Positions 18,128 through 26,918 are shown, counted from the first letter of the stretch. The stretch is 64,000 nucleotides of DNA from Bacillus sp. NTK034 (GCF_017303275.1 NZ_JAFKOJ010000004.1:186001-250000); one strand, 5' to 3'. Notes: a model not told the origin generated them from the sequence alone. Numbers and translations: made by a program.

Positions 18128-18709
18128 ATGGATATTTCAAAAGATGTAAGGACATCGGGTGCTTATGTATTGTATAAAGGGTTTTTTATATTTCAGGTAG
18201 GTCCAACAAAAGATGGAGATAAACTTGGGGTGGTTAGATTAGGAGGACACAGAGAAGGTAATGAAACAGCACTAGCCACGGCAAAACGGGAAGCTTTCGA
18301 AGAGGCTAAGGTAAACATCATTCCTTTTAATCCTAAGAATACATTTTATCTTAAAGAATGGAATGACGAGCCAGCTAGAGTAAAAGTAAATGAACCATTT
18401 TCTCCAATTCTAATTAAAGGGAGTGGAGAAGCCTCCTATACGGTGATGTATCTTTCATATGCATTAACAAAACCTATTCCTTCTTCCGAAACAAAGGGGT
18501 TATTGTTACTAACTCCAGCAGGTATTGATCTTATTTGTAATGATGCCATAACATTAAACGACTATCATAAACTAAATGGAATTTCTATCCTACAAGCAGA
18601 CATCGATCACAATTTAGTATTAGAGCCTTTTCCCCAATTAATCTTCCTATCAAAGTTATTAAAGGAAGAAACAGAACTAATGAAATCCTATATTAAAAAT
18701 TCTTATTAA
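18128..18709 (+). CDS. NUDIX hydrolase
   Basis: 193 residues. The NUDIX box G-x5-E-x7-REAFEEA is at about residues 38-60 (GHREGNETALATAKREAFEEAK), though the usual Gly after the Glu pair is replaced, as happens in divergent members. NUDIX enzymes cleave nucleoside diphosphates linked to another group; the substrate cannot be told. The ATG at 18128 follows TAGGAGAG; the open frame extends to 17927, but that part has no ribosome binding site and reads as non-coding. AT-rich and without a B. subtilis counterpart here. It stands at the left of a small accessory group. Confidence 0.85.
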   Translation: MDISKDVRTSGAYVLYKGFFIFQVGPTKDGDKLGVVRLGGHREGNETALATAKREAFEEAKVNIIPFNPKNTFYLKEWNDEPARVKVNEPFSPILIKGSGEASYTVMYLSYALTKPIPSSETKGLLLLTPAGIDLICNDAITLNDYHKLNGISILQADIDHNLVLEPFPQLIFLSKLLKEETELMKSYIKNSY

Positions 18710-18854
18710 ATAAATGGTTGCTGGCGGTTAACAAGAGTTCTACGAATGCTCATTTTCTTTTTCCACTAAAGGGGCAGCATTAGTTGAAGAAGGAGTCTGG
18801 AATGGCAAATGAGAAGAATTAAAGAACCTTTATCGGGGAGTGTGGGGTTTAGAA

Positions 18855-19517
18855 ATGATTAAAGCTGTTATATTCGATTTAGACGGAACTTTGTTAAATA
18901 GAGATGAATCAGTGAAAATGTTTATAGAGACGCAATACGACAGACTAAATGAATTGGTGGGACATATACCTAAAGAGAATTTCGTAAGAAGGTTTATTGA
19001 ATTAGATGATCGTGGATATGTTTGGAAAGATAAAGTGTATCAACAACTAGTCAATGAATTTGGGATTTCTGATATAACTTGGGAGGATTTACTTCAAGAT
19101 TACTTAAGTCAATTTAAGAATAATTGCATCTCTTTCCCAAATCTCAATAGTATGTTAGATGAATTGCGTACCAACAACTTTGTTTTAGGGTTGATTACCA
19201 ATGGAAAAGGGCAATTTCAGATGGATAACATTAAGGCTATGGGAATTGAAGAGTATTTTGATATTATTTTAATATCTGAATGGGAAGGTATAAAAAAACC
19301 TGATCCTCAAATATTTATGCGAGCATTGAACCAACTTAATGTTACATCTAATGAAAGTTTATTTGTTGGCGACCATCCAGACAATGATATAAAAGCTGCT
19401 CAAAATGTAGGAATGAAAGGAATTTGGAAAAAGGATTTTCAATGGAACGATGTTGAAGCAGACTTTATTGTAGATGATTTGGGAGAATTACCTTTAATCA
19501 TAGAAAATTTAAGATAA
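18855..19517 (+). CDS. HAD family hydrolase (phosphatase)
   Basis: 220 residues. Motif I FDLDGTLLNRDES at residues 7-19, motif II LITNG, motif III Lys in KKPDPQIF and motif IV GDHPDNDIKAA are all present, with a helical cap between I and II, so it is a subfamily I phosphatase like YjjG/YfnB types. The ATG at 18855 gives MIKAVIFDLDG; the GTG at 18840 is less likely. Substrate is unknown. A terminator-like hairpin (19569-19594) follows. Confidence 0.88.
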   Translation: MIKAVIFDLDGTLLNRDESVKMFIETQYDRLNELVGHIPKENFVRRFIELDDRGYVWKDKVYQQLVNEFGISDITWEDLLQDYLSQFKNNCISFPNLNSMLDELRTNNFVLGLITNGKGQFQMDNIKAMGIEEYFDIILISEWEGIKKPDPQIFMRALNQLNVTSNESLFVGDHPDNDIKAAQNVGMKGIWKKDFQWNDVEADFIVDDLGELPLIIENLR

Positions 19518-19568
19518 CAAGTTATTAAGTCTAGTTATACGAACGGGTGCTTTACTTTTAGATCCAGC

Positions 19569-19594
19569 TGCCATTCCAGGTGGCTTTTTCTTTT
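19569..19594 (+). terminator. Possible terminator after the HAD gene
   Basis: AGCTGCC and GGTGGCT can pair (with G-T pairs) around ATTCCA, followed by TTTTCTTTT. Confidence 0.6.
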
Positions 19595-19668
19595 ACTCTA
19601 ACGAAACAGGTTTGTTGTCTGCTTTTTCGTAGGTGTTTTAGAATTTAGTTTAATTTTTTCTCTTGAAT

Positions 19669-19682
19669 TGAAATGCATTTCA
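19669..19682. promoter_or_regulatory. 14-bp perfect palindrome, operator-like
   Basis: TGAAATGCATTTCA reads the same on both strands and lies 48 bp before the small gene at 19730, close to where a promoter would be. It could be the operator of a regulator such as the LacI-type protein encoded just downstream; this is inference. Confidence 0.4.
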
Positions 19683-19729
19683 TAAATTAGATTGAAATTA
19701 AGCTGATTTTCAACGAAGGGAGAAGAAAG

Positions 19730-20035
19730 ATGTATAAAAAAATTAACCTTCAGGAAGATGAACATGTACTATCTACTCTTACAGGATTATTGGAAATCTT
19801 TGATGGAGTACAAAATATCTACTATGGAGATTTGTTTTTAACCAATAAAAGATTATATGTAGTAAGCACTAAACTAATAAATGTGGAAAAATCATTCTGG
19901 TTTAATGGAGAAATGAGAGATATTGAACATACTGCACTCATTGTAGGAGAACGCAGAATTGTTGTAAGATGGGCATACTATGGAAATCTTCTTTACTTTA
20001 TAAAAGCTTTTCAGAGATTGAATGTAAATGTGTAG
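19730..20035 (+). CDS. Small protein with PH/GRAM-like strand pattern, function unknown
   Basis: 101 residues. The segment 'GDLFLTNKRLYVVSTK' followed by further beta strands resembles the core of bacterial PH-like or GRAM domains, which usually act at membranes or as small adaptors. The product ends only 36 bp before the regulator start at 20071, so the two may be co-transcribed. The ATG follows AGGGAGAAG. No close relative recognised. Confidence 0.6.
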   Translation: MYKKINLQEDEHVLSTLTGLLEIFDGVQNIYYGDLFLTNKRLYVVSTKLINVEKSFWFNGEMRDIEHTALIVGERRIVVRWAYYGNLLYFIKAFQRLNVNV

Positions 20036-20070
20036 GTTTCTTAATTCCCGAAATATGGGGGAGGTATGTG

Positions 20071-21021
20071 ATGATGACAAATATTAAGGACATTGCAAGA
20101 TTAGCAGGTGTATCCGTCTCTACTGTTTCCAGAGTCCTTAACAATTATAAGCATGTTGCTAGAGAGAAAAGAGAGTCTGTTCTTAGAGTAATTGAAGAAA
20201 TGAACTATACACCAAATAAAAATGCAATTGATTTAATCCGAGGTGAAACAAGAACAATAGGCGTTATTCTCCCATATAACAACAATCCAGCATTTGATCA
20301 GATTTTAAACGGTATATTGAACAAAGCATTAGAGAATGATTTTTCAATTACCGTACTTCCTTCCATTTATAGTAAAGAAAAAGAAGTGAAGTATTTACAA
20401 AAATTAAAAAGCAAGCTGTATGATGGCATCATTATCGCTTCAAGAGCAAATGATTGGGAAACGATCATTCCGTATAGCGATTATGGTTCTATCGTTTCTT
20501 GTGAATATACGCATCACAAGGAAATTGGATGTTCCTATATGGACCGTTATTCTTCTTATCTAGATGCCTTTCAAATGTTAAAAAACAAAGGGCATAATGC
20601 GGTAGCTTTCACAACCGCCAGGCTGGAAAGCAATAGCACGAAGCAAATGATTGATGCTTATAATGAGATTTTTGGTGAACTTCAACCTAAATATCACATT
20701 TCAGGTTGTCTTTGCTTAGAAGACGGCTATGAAGCAGCAGAGAAATTCCTGCATTTACTGGAAAGGCCAACAGCTATCTATGCGAATGGAGATGAAGTGG
20801 CTGGTGGAATTTACTTATATGCTAAGTCAAAACAATTGAAAACCCCTGCTGATTTAGCAATCATTGGTCAAGAAAATCAGCCAATTGGTATGGGCATGGG
20901 GATTACTACAGTGGATCATCAGCTAATGAAAATCGGTGAACAAGCTTGTAGCCTAGTGATAAATAAATCTAGAGAAAAAGTAAAAATACCTTATCGCATT
21001 GTGGAGAGAGATTCTGTTTAA
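20071..21021 (+). CDS. LacI family transcriptional regulator
   Basis: 316 residues. The N-terminal helix-turn-helix and hinge are plain: NIKDIARLAGVSVSTVSRVLNN (about 3-24) and YTPNKNAIDLIRG. The remainder is a periplasmic-binding-type sensor domain that ends with GITTVDHQLMKIGEQAC. The ATG at 20071 follows GGGGGAGG; the frame extends upstream to 19969, which would overlap the small gene. LacI regulators normally sit with sugar transport genes, but none are present here; only an HAD phosphatase follows. Ligand and targets cannot be assigned. Confidence 0.9.
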   Translation: MMTNIKDIARLAGVSVSTVSRVLNNYKHVAREKRESVLRVIEEMNYTPNKNAIDLIRGETRTIGVILPYNNNPAFDQILNGILNKALENDFSITVLPSIYSKEKEVKYLQKLKSKLYDGIIIASRANDWETIIPYSDYGSIVSCEYTHHKEIGCSYMDRYSSYLDAFQMLKNKGHNAVAFTTARLESNSTKQMIDAYNEIFGELQPKYHISGCLCLEDGYEAAEKFLHLLERPTAIYANGDEVAGGIYLYAKSKQLKTPADLAIIGQENQPIGMGMGITTVDHQLMKIGEQACSLVINKSREKVKIPYRIVERDSV

Positions 21022-21169
21022 TGTGTGTTTCAAATGGGAAGGACCATGCGAGACAAACTGGGCACTTTACTTTTTCTATCGGTACAAAACGACAATATCC
21101 AGATGTAAGGCCCCGCCTATGTGCCTTTGGTGTGGAATATAAAATATCAGCAGGATGTGGAGAAAGAAA

Positions 21170-21940
21170 ATGAGTGAAAAATTTATTGTCTTTGACATTG
21201 ATGGGACATTATTAACGACAGAGATGAAGTTTCTCGACAGTACAAAACAAGCTTTGGTTGCTCTTAAAGAAAAAGGGCATTACATCTGCATTGCGACAGG
21301 AAGGGACTACGTTTCAGCAAAATCCATTGTTGACGAGCTTGAAATTGATACATATGTTTTATGTAATGGATCAATCGGGTATGTCCGTCATGAATTAAGA
21401 CATGAGGTAATGTTGTCAAAGGAATCTATAAAGAAACTAATTGAAATTGCAACGGAAAACAATGATCAGGTTGTGTTCCAAACATCGAACGGATTAAAAA
21501 GGCATTTTAAAGAACCCGGAGAGTCGTTAACAAAAGCTTACGAAAGCCTGGGATGGACCATTCCTGATTTTGATGAAATGTATTGGAAACAAAATCAAAT
21601 TATTCAGGCTATGCTTTTCTGCAAGCCAGAGGATCTTCAAAAATACGCAATTAAAGAATTCAGATATGTGAGTTGGCACAAATTTGGTTTAGATGTCATC
21701 CCTAAAGAAGGATCTAAAGCAAAAACCATTTTAATAATCGCCGAAGAAAATGGATTTAAGCGGGAAGATATCATCTTTTTTGGAGATGGAATGAACGATA
21801 TTGAACTAATGGAACTTTCAGGAATGGGGGTTGCAATGGGAAATGCTGCAACTGAAGTTAAAGGGAAAGCCGATTTAATCACAGATAGCTGCAATGAGCA
21901 TGGAATTTACAATGCTCTTAAGAGCATGTCCTTAATATAA
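21170..21940 (+). CDS. Cof-type HAD family hydrolase
   Basis: 256 residues. Motif I FDIDGTLLTTEMK at residues 7-19, motif III Lys in PKEGSKAK and motif IV FFGDGMNDIELM define the Cof/YidA subfamily IIB with a large C2 cap. Members remove phosphate from sugar phosphates or other small metabolites. The ATG at 21170 follows GGAG at seven bases; an in-frame ATG at 21155 is possible. Downstream of the LacI regulator on the same strand, 148 bp apart. Confidence 0.9.
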   Translation: MSEKFIVFDIDGTLLTTEMKFLDSTKQALVALKEKGHYICIATGRDYVSAKSIVDELEIDTYVLCNGSIGYVRHELRHEVMLSKESIKKLIEIATENNDQVVFQTSNGLKRHFKEPGESLTKAYESLGWTIPDFDEMYWKQNQIIQAMLFCKPEDLQKYAIKEFRYVSWHKFGLDVIPKEGSKAKTILIIAEENGFKREDIIFFGDGMNDIELMELSGMGVAMGNAATEVKGKADLITDSCNEHGIYNALKSMSLI

Positions 21941-22371
21941 AAGAGAAAGACAAAAAAATTAGTAAATTTTTCACGCAATTAGTTTTTTATCAACAGGAGA
22001 TTGTGAAGGGTTTCGCTTAAGTGAACAGGTGCTTTTCTTCAATAAGCATTTTCAGCAATCGGGCGCGATTGTGTAACAAGAAGTAAATGGTCTTACATAT
22101 TTTATATTTAATTTAATGTGTACTAAATATGGGAAAATATTTTTTCCGGAAGTTTATGAAAAATTGATGATTTTTTCCTGGTCATTCCGGGGAATTATTA
22201 TGTAAAAAGGGAAAATTACACATTGATATTACAAGGTTCCATTCCGAAAGATTATGAAAAATTTCATGTAAGCATGAAAATAACTTCTAAACCAGTATTT
22301 CAGCCAATGGATGCTGGTTTTTTGTTCTTCAAGTGAGGAAGGAAAGCAGTGGATACTAATTTATGAGCAGC
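21941..22371. other. AT-rich region without a supported gene, with CATTCCG...ATTATGA units
   Basis: Contains TTCCGGAAGTTTATGA (near 22144-22159), CATTCCGGGGAATTATTA (22183-22200) and CATTCCGAAAGATTATGA (22240-22257), related to the units at 17583-17645 but on the opposite strand. At about 22010-22076 it also holds the 'cgcttaa...ggtgctttt...aatcgggcgcgattgtg' type sequence that recurs in Bacillus intergenic regions. No convincing coding sequence. Confidence 0.45.
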
Positions 22372-22509
22372 TTAGAGTAAGTTCTGGACTGCATTCTGGA
22401 TGAGAAGTATATCATTAAAAATTTGTTTTTTTATCTTTACATTTTTACAGCGATCCATTTCGCCTGTCAGTAATAGAAGTTCCTTCTTGAAAATGTCTAT
22501 TGTACTCAT
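22372..22509 (-). CDS. Small open reading frame, 45 residues, hypothetical
   Basis: An ATG at 22507-22509 preceded by CCAGGAGTG at nine bases begins a 45-residue, Leu/Ile/Lys-rich, helical peptide (MSTIDIFKKELLLLTGEMDR...). The good ribosome binding site is the main support. It does not carry the SQELD motif of Spo0E-type small phosphatases. Function unknown and it may not be real. Confidence 0.35.
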   Translation of the reverse strand: MSTIDIFKKELLLLTGEMDRCKNVKIKKQIFNDILLIQNAVQNLL

Positions 22510-22772
22510 GTGTCTGTTCACTCCTGGCTTTTAAGTGAGGAAAGTTGGAATTTGTAGTTCTTTATACCCTTAGTCAGATGGATTGAAACCAAAAATTGAG
22601 ATATTTATGAGTGAATGTATCTAATTTGTGTGGTGTCATTTTTAAATTATATGGATGAATTTTTTTCGAAACCTTTTCAATCCCCATTCGTAGTAGAAGT
22701 AGCATCTTCTTAGGAGTAAACACACGAATATGATATTCTTTAGTTAATCCATTCAAAGAAAAAGGTGACATT

Positions 22773-23873
22773 GTGGCAAAGAAAAAACTGCAGTACTGGA
22801 CTTTGCAATTGCTGCTTATCTTAACCATCATTTATGTATCAACAAAAATCTCATTTCTGTTTGAACCGGTGGGCATATTTGTATCTACCTTGTTCTTTCC
22901 AATCATTATATCGGGATTCCTGTATTTCTTGCTGAACCCGCTGGTAAAATTGCTGCAGCGCTATAAGGTGCCCAGGACGGCAGCGATCTTGATCATTTAT
23001 GCAGCAGTTATTGGGTTGGTGATGCTGGTTATTGGCAACATCGCTCCGCTAATCAGCAGACAGGTGACTGAATTATTCAACGACCTGCCGGGATATGCGA
23101 AAACGACAAGAGACTTTGTTAATTCAATGTCAAACACCGAAGAGTTTAAATGGTTTTTGACGCAGGACTACGTATCGCTTGAAGAAATTGAAGCCCGCAT
23201 TATGGAATATGCCAATACCCTGCCAAGCCGCGTTACGCAGGGGGTAGCAGGAATTGTCAGCCTGGTCACCAATATTGCGATCACAATTGTAACGGTGCCA
23301 TTCCTGCTGTTTTATATGTTCAAGGATGGCGATAAGTTCCCGGCAGCTGTTTCCAAATTTCTGCCTGCTTCATACAGGGAAGAGGGAGTTAAAACACTTA
23401 AAGAAACAGGAGAAACACTTTCTTCTTACATTCAAGGACAAATTACAGTGGCCTTGTTTGTGGGAACACTATCGTTTATCGGCTATTTAATCATTGACCT
23501 GCCATATGCACTTGTCATGGCGCTTATTGTGTCCATAACTAATATCATTCCTTATGTCGGACCGTTTCTTGGTGGTGCACCTGCTGTTATCGTTGCACTT
23601 TTTGACTCACCGACTAAAGCATTCCTGGTTGTCGTGGTCATTGTGATTGCCCAGCAGATAGAAGGGAATGTGCTGTCGCCGCTAATTCTCGGAAAAACCT
23701 TAAACACACATCCAGCCACCATCATCATCCTATTGCTCGTTGCAGGCAATCTTGCCGGCATCCTCGGCATGATTCTGGCAATACCTACTTATGCTGTGAC
23801 CAAAACGATTGTTTTGAATACAGTTAGATTTTTAAGGGCGAGGAAGACAGCGAATGACGAAGCGGTAACTTAA
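22773..23873 (+). CDS. AI-2E/PerM family membrane transporter
   Basis: 366 residues, about eight transmembrane segments, with the family's central soluble part (about 75-150) and the conserved end IPYVGPFLGGAPAVIVAL and EGNVLSPLILGKTL. Members export or exchange small solutes; few have proved roles, and the autoinducer-2 name is not evidence of function. The GTG at 22773 follows AAAGGTGAC. It is single-gene, with a terminator right behind. Confidence 0.88.
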   Translation: MAKKKLQYWTLQLLLILTIIYVSTKISFLFEPVGIFVSTLFFPIIISGFLYFLLNPLVKLLQRYKVPRTAAILIIYAAVIGLVMLVIGNIAPLISRQVTELFNDLPGYAKTTRDFVNSMSNTEEFKWFLTQDYVSLEEIEARIMEYANTLPSRVTQGVAGIVSLVTNIAITIVTVPFLLFYMFKDGDKFPAAVSKFLPASYREEGVKTLKETGETLSSYIQGQITVALFVGTLSFIGYLIIDLPYALVMALIVSITNIIPYVGPFLGGAPAVIVALFDSPTKAFLVVVVIVIAQQIEGNVLSPLILGKTLNTHPATIIILLLVAGNLAGILGMILAIPTYAVTKTIVLNTVRFLRARKTANDEAVT

Positions 23874-23876
23874 ATT

Positions 23877-23911
23877 GAGTAGCTCCTTTTAAAAGAAGGG
23901 GCTTTTTTTAT
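23877..23911 (+). terminator. Intrinsic terminator after the AI-2E family gene
   Basis: AGCTCCTTTT and GAAGGGGCT pair around AAAA, followed by TTTTTTATT. Confidence 0.85.
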
Positions 23912-23918
23912 TGCTGGA

Positions 23919-24014
23919 TTTATCTAACATAATTCATCAAATATGTTACAACCTGTTGGGTTTATCTAGCATGTTATAAGATTTATCTAACATGTATTAT
24001 AATTTATCTAACAT
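23919..24014 (-). repeat. Phased repeat array A4: TGTTAGATAAA every 21 bp
   Basis: Read on the minus strand, TGTTAGATAAA occurs at 24013-24003, 23992-23982 and 23929-23919, TGCTAGATAAA at 23971-23961 and a degenerate TGTAACATATT at 23950-23940. All steps are exactly 21 bp. The motif shares TG-N3-[GC]ATAWA with arrays A1-A3 but differs at the three central bases. No NERD gene lies beside it in this window. Confidence 0.8.
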
Positions 24015-24072
24015 CTCACACAGATAAAGCGGGTTTTTTACAAGTTAAAATAAAACGAAAGCAGTGATCCAA

Positions 24073-24828
24073 ATGTGTTTAATCCTTTTCGCATACAAAG
24101 TTCATCCCGTATACAAGCTTATCGTTGCTGCTAATCGCGATGAATTTTTTGAGCGCCCGACTGCACCGGCCCATTTTTGGGAGGACCATCCCGCTATTCT
24201 GGCTGGACGCGATTTAAGCAAGATGGGGACGTGGATGGGTGTCACTAAGAATGGACGATTTGCAGCTCTTACAAATTACCGCGATCCGAACGAAGTGAGA
24301 GATGGCAAGAATTCAAGAGGGGATCTGGTGGCAGATTTCTTGAAAGGCAGTGCTTCGCCTGCTGATTTTATGAAAATAGCATCTGAACATCGCAGCAGCT
24401 ATCCCGGCTACAATCTTCTTGCAGGCAATTTGGAGGAGCTCTTTTATTATTCGAACGTGGAAGATAGAATAGAGCAGCTTGAAGCAGGAGTGTACGGGGT
24501 CAGCAATCATTTGCTGAATACCGGGTGGCCAAAGGTGGAAAAGGGGAAGGAGGGCTTATCTAAACTAATAGATCATGCATCTAAGAATTTTACAGAAGAC
24601 TTGTTCACACTTCTCCGGAATGCAGACCCTGCCCCTGATGACATGCTTCCGGATACAGGAGTTTCACTTGAGTGGGAGAGGATTCTGTCTCCTTTATTTA
24701 TCAAAAGTGAAGGCTACGGAACCAGGAGTTCAACAGTGATGATGATGTCAGAGAGTGAGATCTATTACAGAGAAAGGGTACATTTTGGGGATAGCCAGCA
24801 GGGCCAGGAGTTTACCATTCGAAATTAA
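24073..24828 (+). CDS. TANGO2/NRDE family protein
   Basis: 251 residues. It begins MCLILFAYKVHPVYKLIVAANRDEFFERP, with Cys2 as the expected N-terminal nucleophile of an Ntn-hydrolase fold and the NRDE motif at about 20-23; GTWMGVTKNGRFAALTNYRDP is also conserved. Eukaryotic TANGO2 has been linked to haem and lipid handling; the bacterial role is unknown. The ATG at 24073 is chosen because the Cys must be residue 2; a GTG at 24064 would bury it. Convergent with the kinase gene. Confidence 0.9.
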   Translation: MCLILFAYKVHPVYKLIVAANRDEFFERPTAPAHFWEDHPAILAGRDLSKMGTWMGVTKNGRFAALTNYRDPNEVRDGKNSRGDLVADFLKGSASPADFMKIASEHRSSYPGYNLLAGNLEELFYYSNVEDRIEQLEAGVYGVSNHLLNTGWPKVEKGKEGLSKLIDHASKNFTEDLFTLLRNADPAPDDMLPDTGVSLEWERILSPLFIKSEGYGTRSSTVMMMSESEIYYRERVHFGDSQQGQEFTIRN

Positions 24829-24858
24829 AGAAGCCAGTTCAGGCATCTGGCTTCTTTC
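24829..24858. terminator. Bidirectional terminator between TANGO2-like and kinase genes
   Basis: AGAAGCCAG and CTGGCTTCT pair around a short loop, with T on one side and A-rich sequence on the other. Confidence 0.82.
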
Positions 24859-24860
24859 AT

Positions 24861-26276
24861 TCAGGCTAGCGGCAAAGTAATCCGGACCGTTGTTCCTTCA
24901 TTTTCTCTGCTGTGGATGTAAAGGTTACCGCCATGGTTTTTAATGATTTTTTTGCAGATCATAATGCCAAGGCCTGTGCCTTTTTCTTTTGTGCTGTAAA
25001 ACGGCTCTCCCAGTTTGGCGAGGCGTTCTTCGGGTATGCCAATTCCTTCATCCTCGACACTAATGATGACAGAATGGTCCTCCCGGCGGATATCCACGTT
25101 TATTTTTCCGCCTGCCGGCATGGCTTCAATTGAGTTCTTAATGATGTTAATCAGCACCTGTTTAATTTTATCTTTTTCACATTTCACATAAAACTCGCCG
25201 GGTGACTGTGTTAGTTCGATCATGATATTCTCCATAACTGCCTGGCTGTTTAAGAGGGTGATCACACTTTTTACAACGTTTGTCAGGCAGGTTTCTTCCA
25301 TTTCGGTTATTTGGGGTTTGGCGAGAACGAGCAGGTCATTGACGATGCCTTCAATCCGCTCCAGCTCACTTAGGATGACCTCCGCGAAATCTCCTTTATG
25401 ATCTTCATATAATAACTGTGTAAAGCCTTTTATGGCTGTAAGCGGGTTGCGGATTTCATGGGCAATGCCTGCGGCAAGCTGACCGACAACCGAAAGTTTT
25501 TCGGCATTCTGCAGCTTTTCTTCCGTCTTCTTTTGTCCAGTCACATCTTTAATAATGATTTGGTAGACCTTTCTGTTCTTGAATGTGGTTGGAATCAGCT
25601 GGACTTCGGCTTTTCTCATTTGTCCGTCAGTCCGGATCAGATTAAGCTCAAAATTTACACTTAGCTTTGTTTGCAGAAAATCATCGAGGGTAGAATGATC
25701 TGAAGGAGGAGTGTAGTCGTGGAGGGAGGTGCCGATCATCTCTTTGATGCTCGTGAATCCAAAAAGTTTCTTTCCTTCATTATTGATGTAGGTCCAAATC
25801 CCTTTTTGTGTCACCATTCCTATCGTATCCTTGGAGTACTCCACCAGAAAGCGGTACTTCTCCTGTGTTTCCAGAATCTCCTCTTCCATGATAATTCTTT
25901 GTGTCATATCCCGGATGATGCACATCATTTCTTTATCGTCATTAATGACTGAAAAATTGGCTTCAAGCCACAGATAATGCCCCTCCTTATGCCTGAAGCG
26001 AAAGGTCTCCCGTTTATGCGGAAGCTGTTCGAGCTCGGCCAGTGCATCTCTTAAAAGGTCCCGGTCATTTGGATGGCAGTATGTATAAAGGCTGCTTCGA
26101 TAAAAGTCCTGCTGCGAATACCCCAGCATCGGCAAACAGGAAGGGGAGACATATAAAGCAATGCCTTCTTTTGTCACTCTTGCAATCACATCGCTGGAAT
26201 GCTGAATGGCCAGCTGCAGATTCCTCGCTTCCACCTTGTCCGCGAATAAATCTGCAGGATTCTCGGTCATGATCAT
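24861..26276 (-). CDS. Two-PAS sensor histidine kinase (sporulation-kinase type)
   Basis: 471 residues and no transmembrane segment, so a cytoplasmic sensor. Two PAS domains (about 20-130 and 145-250) precede a HisKA domain with the phosphorylated His in GIAHEIRNPLTAIKGFTQLL (about 277) and an HATPase domain with N, G1 (DEGIGIP) and G2 (GTGLGIMICKKII) boxes. No response regulator is next to it, as for KinA/KinE-type kinases that feed Spo0F; that role is inference. The ATG at 26276 follows GGAGGGA; the frame continues upstream without a site. Confidence 0.9.
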   Translation of the reverse strand: MIMTENPADLFADKVEARNLQLAIQHSSDVIARVTKEGIALYVSPSCLPMLGYSQQDFYRSSLYTYCHPNDRDLLRDALAELEQLPHKRETFRFRHKEGHYLWLEANFSVINDDKEMMCIIRDMTQRIIMEEEILETQEKYRFLVEYSKDTIGMVTQKGIWTYINNEGKKLFGFTSIKEMIGTSLHDYTPPSDHSTLDDFLQTKLSVNFELNLIRTDGQMRKAEVQLIPTTFKNRKVYQIIIKDVTGQKKTEEKLQNAEKLSVVGQLAAGIAHEIRNPLTAIKGFTQLLYEDHKGDFAEVILSELERIEGIVNDLLVLAKPQITEMEETCLTNVVKSVITLLNSQAVMENIMIELTQSPGEFYVKCEKDKIKQVLINIIKNSIEAMPAGGKINVDIRREDHSVIISVEDEGIGIPEERLAKLGEPFYSTKEKGTGLGIMICKKIIKNHGGNLYIHSRENEGTTVRITLPLA

Positions 26277-26465
26277 TTTCTGTCCCTCCTTTTTGAAAAA
26301 TGGCACTTTTCCATTATTATACATGAGTTATTGGCTTAGACACATAGGATTTAACTATCATTTTTTAGTAGAGCCGCAAGCAAAAAACTTTGTATTATTG
26401 CAGAGCTAATACAGCGTGCCAGGGAACAGAAGGTTAATTCAATTAAAAAATTTTAAAATTTTATA

Positions 26466-26495
26466 TTGACATCCTTTTCTTTATGGTGGTAAAGT
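26466..26495 (+). promoter_or_regulatory. Likely promoter of the metNIQ leader
   Basis: TTGACA (26466-26471) and TAAAGT (26490-26495) with an 18-bp spacer, about 35 bp before the first SAM-I aptamer. Confidence 0.6.
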
Positions 26496-26528
26496 AATAA
26501 ACATATTAAACAACCAAATAATAAAAAT

Positions 26529-26630
26529 CTTCTTATCCAGAGAGGTTGAGGGACTGGCCCTATGACACCTCGGCAGCGGACAAAAGTGTACCGTGCCAAA
26601 TCCAGCAAGCTTAGCTTGAAAGATAAGAAG
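26529..26630 (+). ncRNA. SAM-I riboswitch (S box), first of two
   Basis: P1 pairs CTTCTTATC (26529-26537) with GATAAGAAG (26622-26630). Between them are the S-box signatures AGAGGTTGAGGGACTGGCCC, TGACACCTCGGCAGC and CCGTGCCAAATCCAGC. SAM binding stabilises P1 and lets the terminator at 26650-26682 form, shutting the met transport operon when SAM is plentiful. Confidence 0.97.
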
Positions 26631-26649
26631 AGGACCATTGATAAATGCT

Positions 26650-26682
26650 GCCCTCTTCTTTCTTTAGAAGAGGGTTTTTGTT
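26650..26682 (+). terminator. Riboswitch terminator of the first S box
   Basis: CCCTCTTCT and AGAAGAGGG form a nine-base stem followed by TTTTTG. The 5' arm can also pair with AGAAGAGG at the 3' side of P1, which is the antiterminator. Confidence 0.92.
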
Positions 26683-26730
26683 TTACTGGAAAAATGCAGC
26701 GAGATTCTATTCATAAACATATGAATAATT

Positions 26731-26828
26731 CTTATCGAGAGAAGCAGAGGGATCTGGCCCAATGAAGCTTCGGCAGCAGGCGGAACGCACTGTGCCAAAT
26801 CCAGCAGGCGAAAAGCCTGGAAGATAAG
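26731..26828 (+). ncRNA. SAM-I riboswitch (S box), second of two
   Basis: P1 pairs CTTATC (26731-26736) with GATAAG (26823-26828). The core GAGGGATCTGGCCC, ATGAAGCTTCGGCAGC and TGTGCCAAATCCAGC are as in the first copy; P3 and P4 differ in sequence, so it is not a recent duplicate. A weaker hairpin (ACCTCTTC/GAAGGGGT, 26847-26866) with only AAATTT behind it is the likely expression platform. Confidence 0.95.
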
Positions 26829-26918
26829 GAGAGGATTTCAAAAAACCTCTTCTGACGGAAGGGGTAAATTTCAAGATATAAATCTTAGTTTTCGCATAGG
26901 AATAATTATATAATAAAA

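Noticed and set aside
22574-22831. 85-residue minus-strand frame
   Set aside because: It overlaps the start of the AI-2E family gene in the opposite direction and has no family features.
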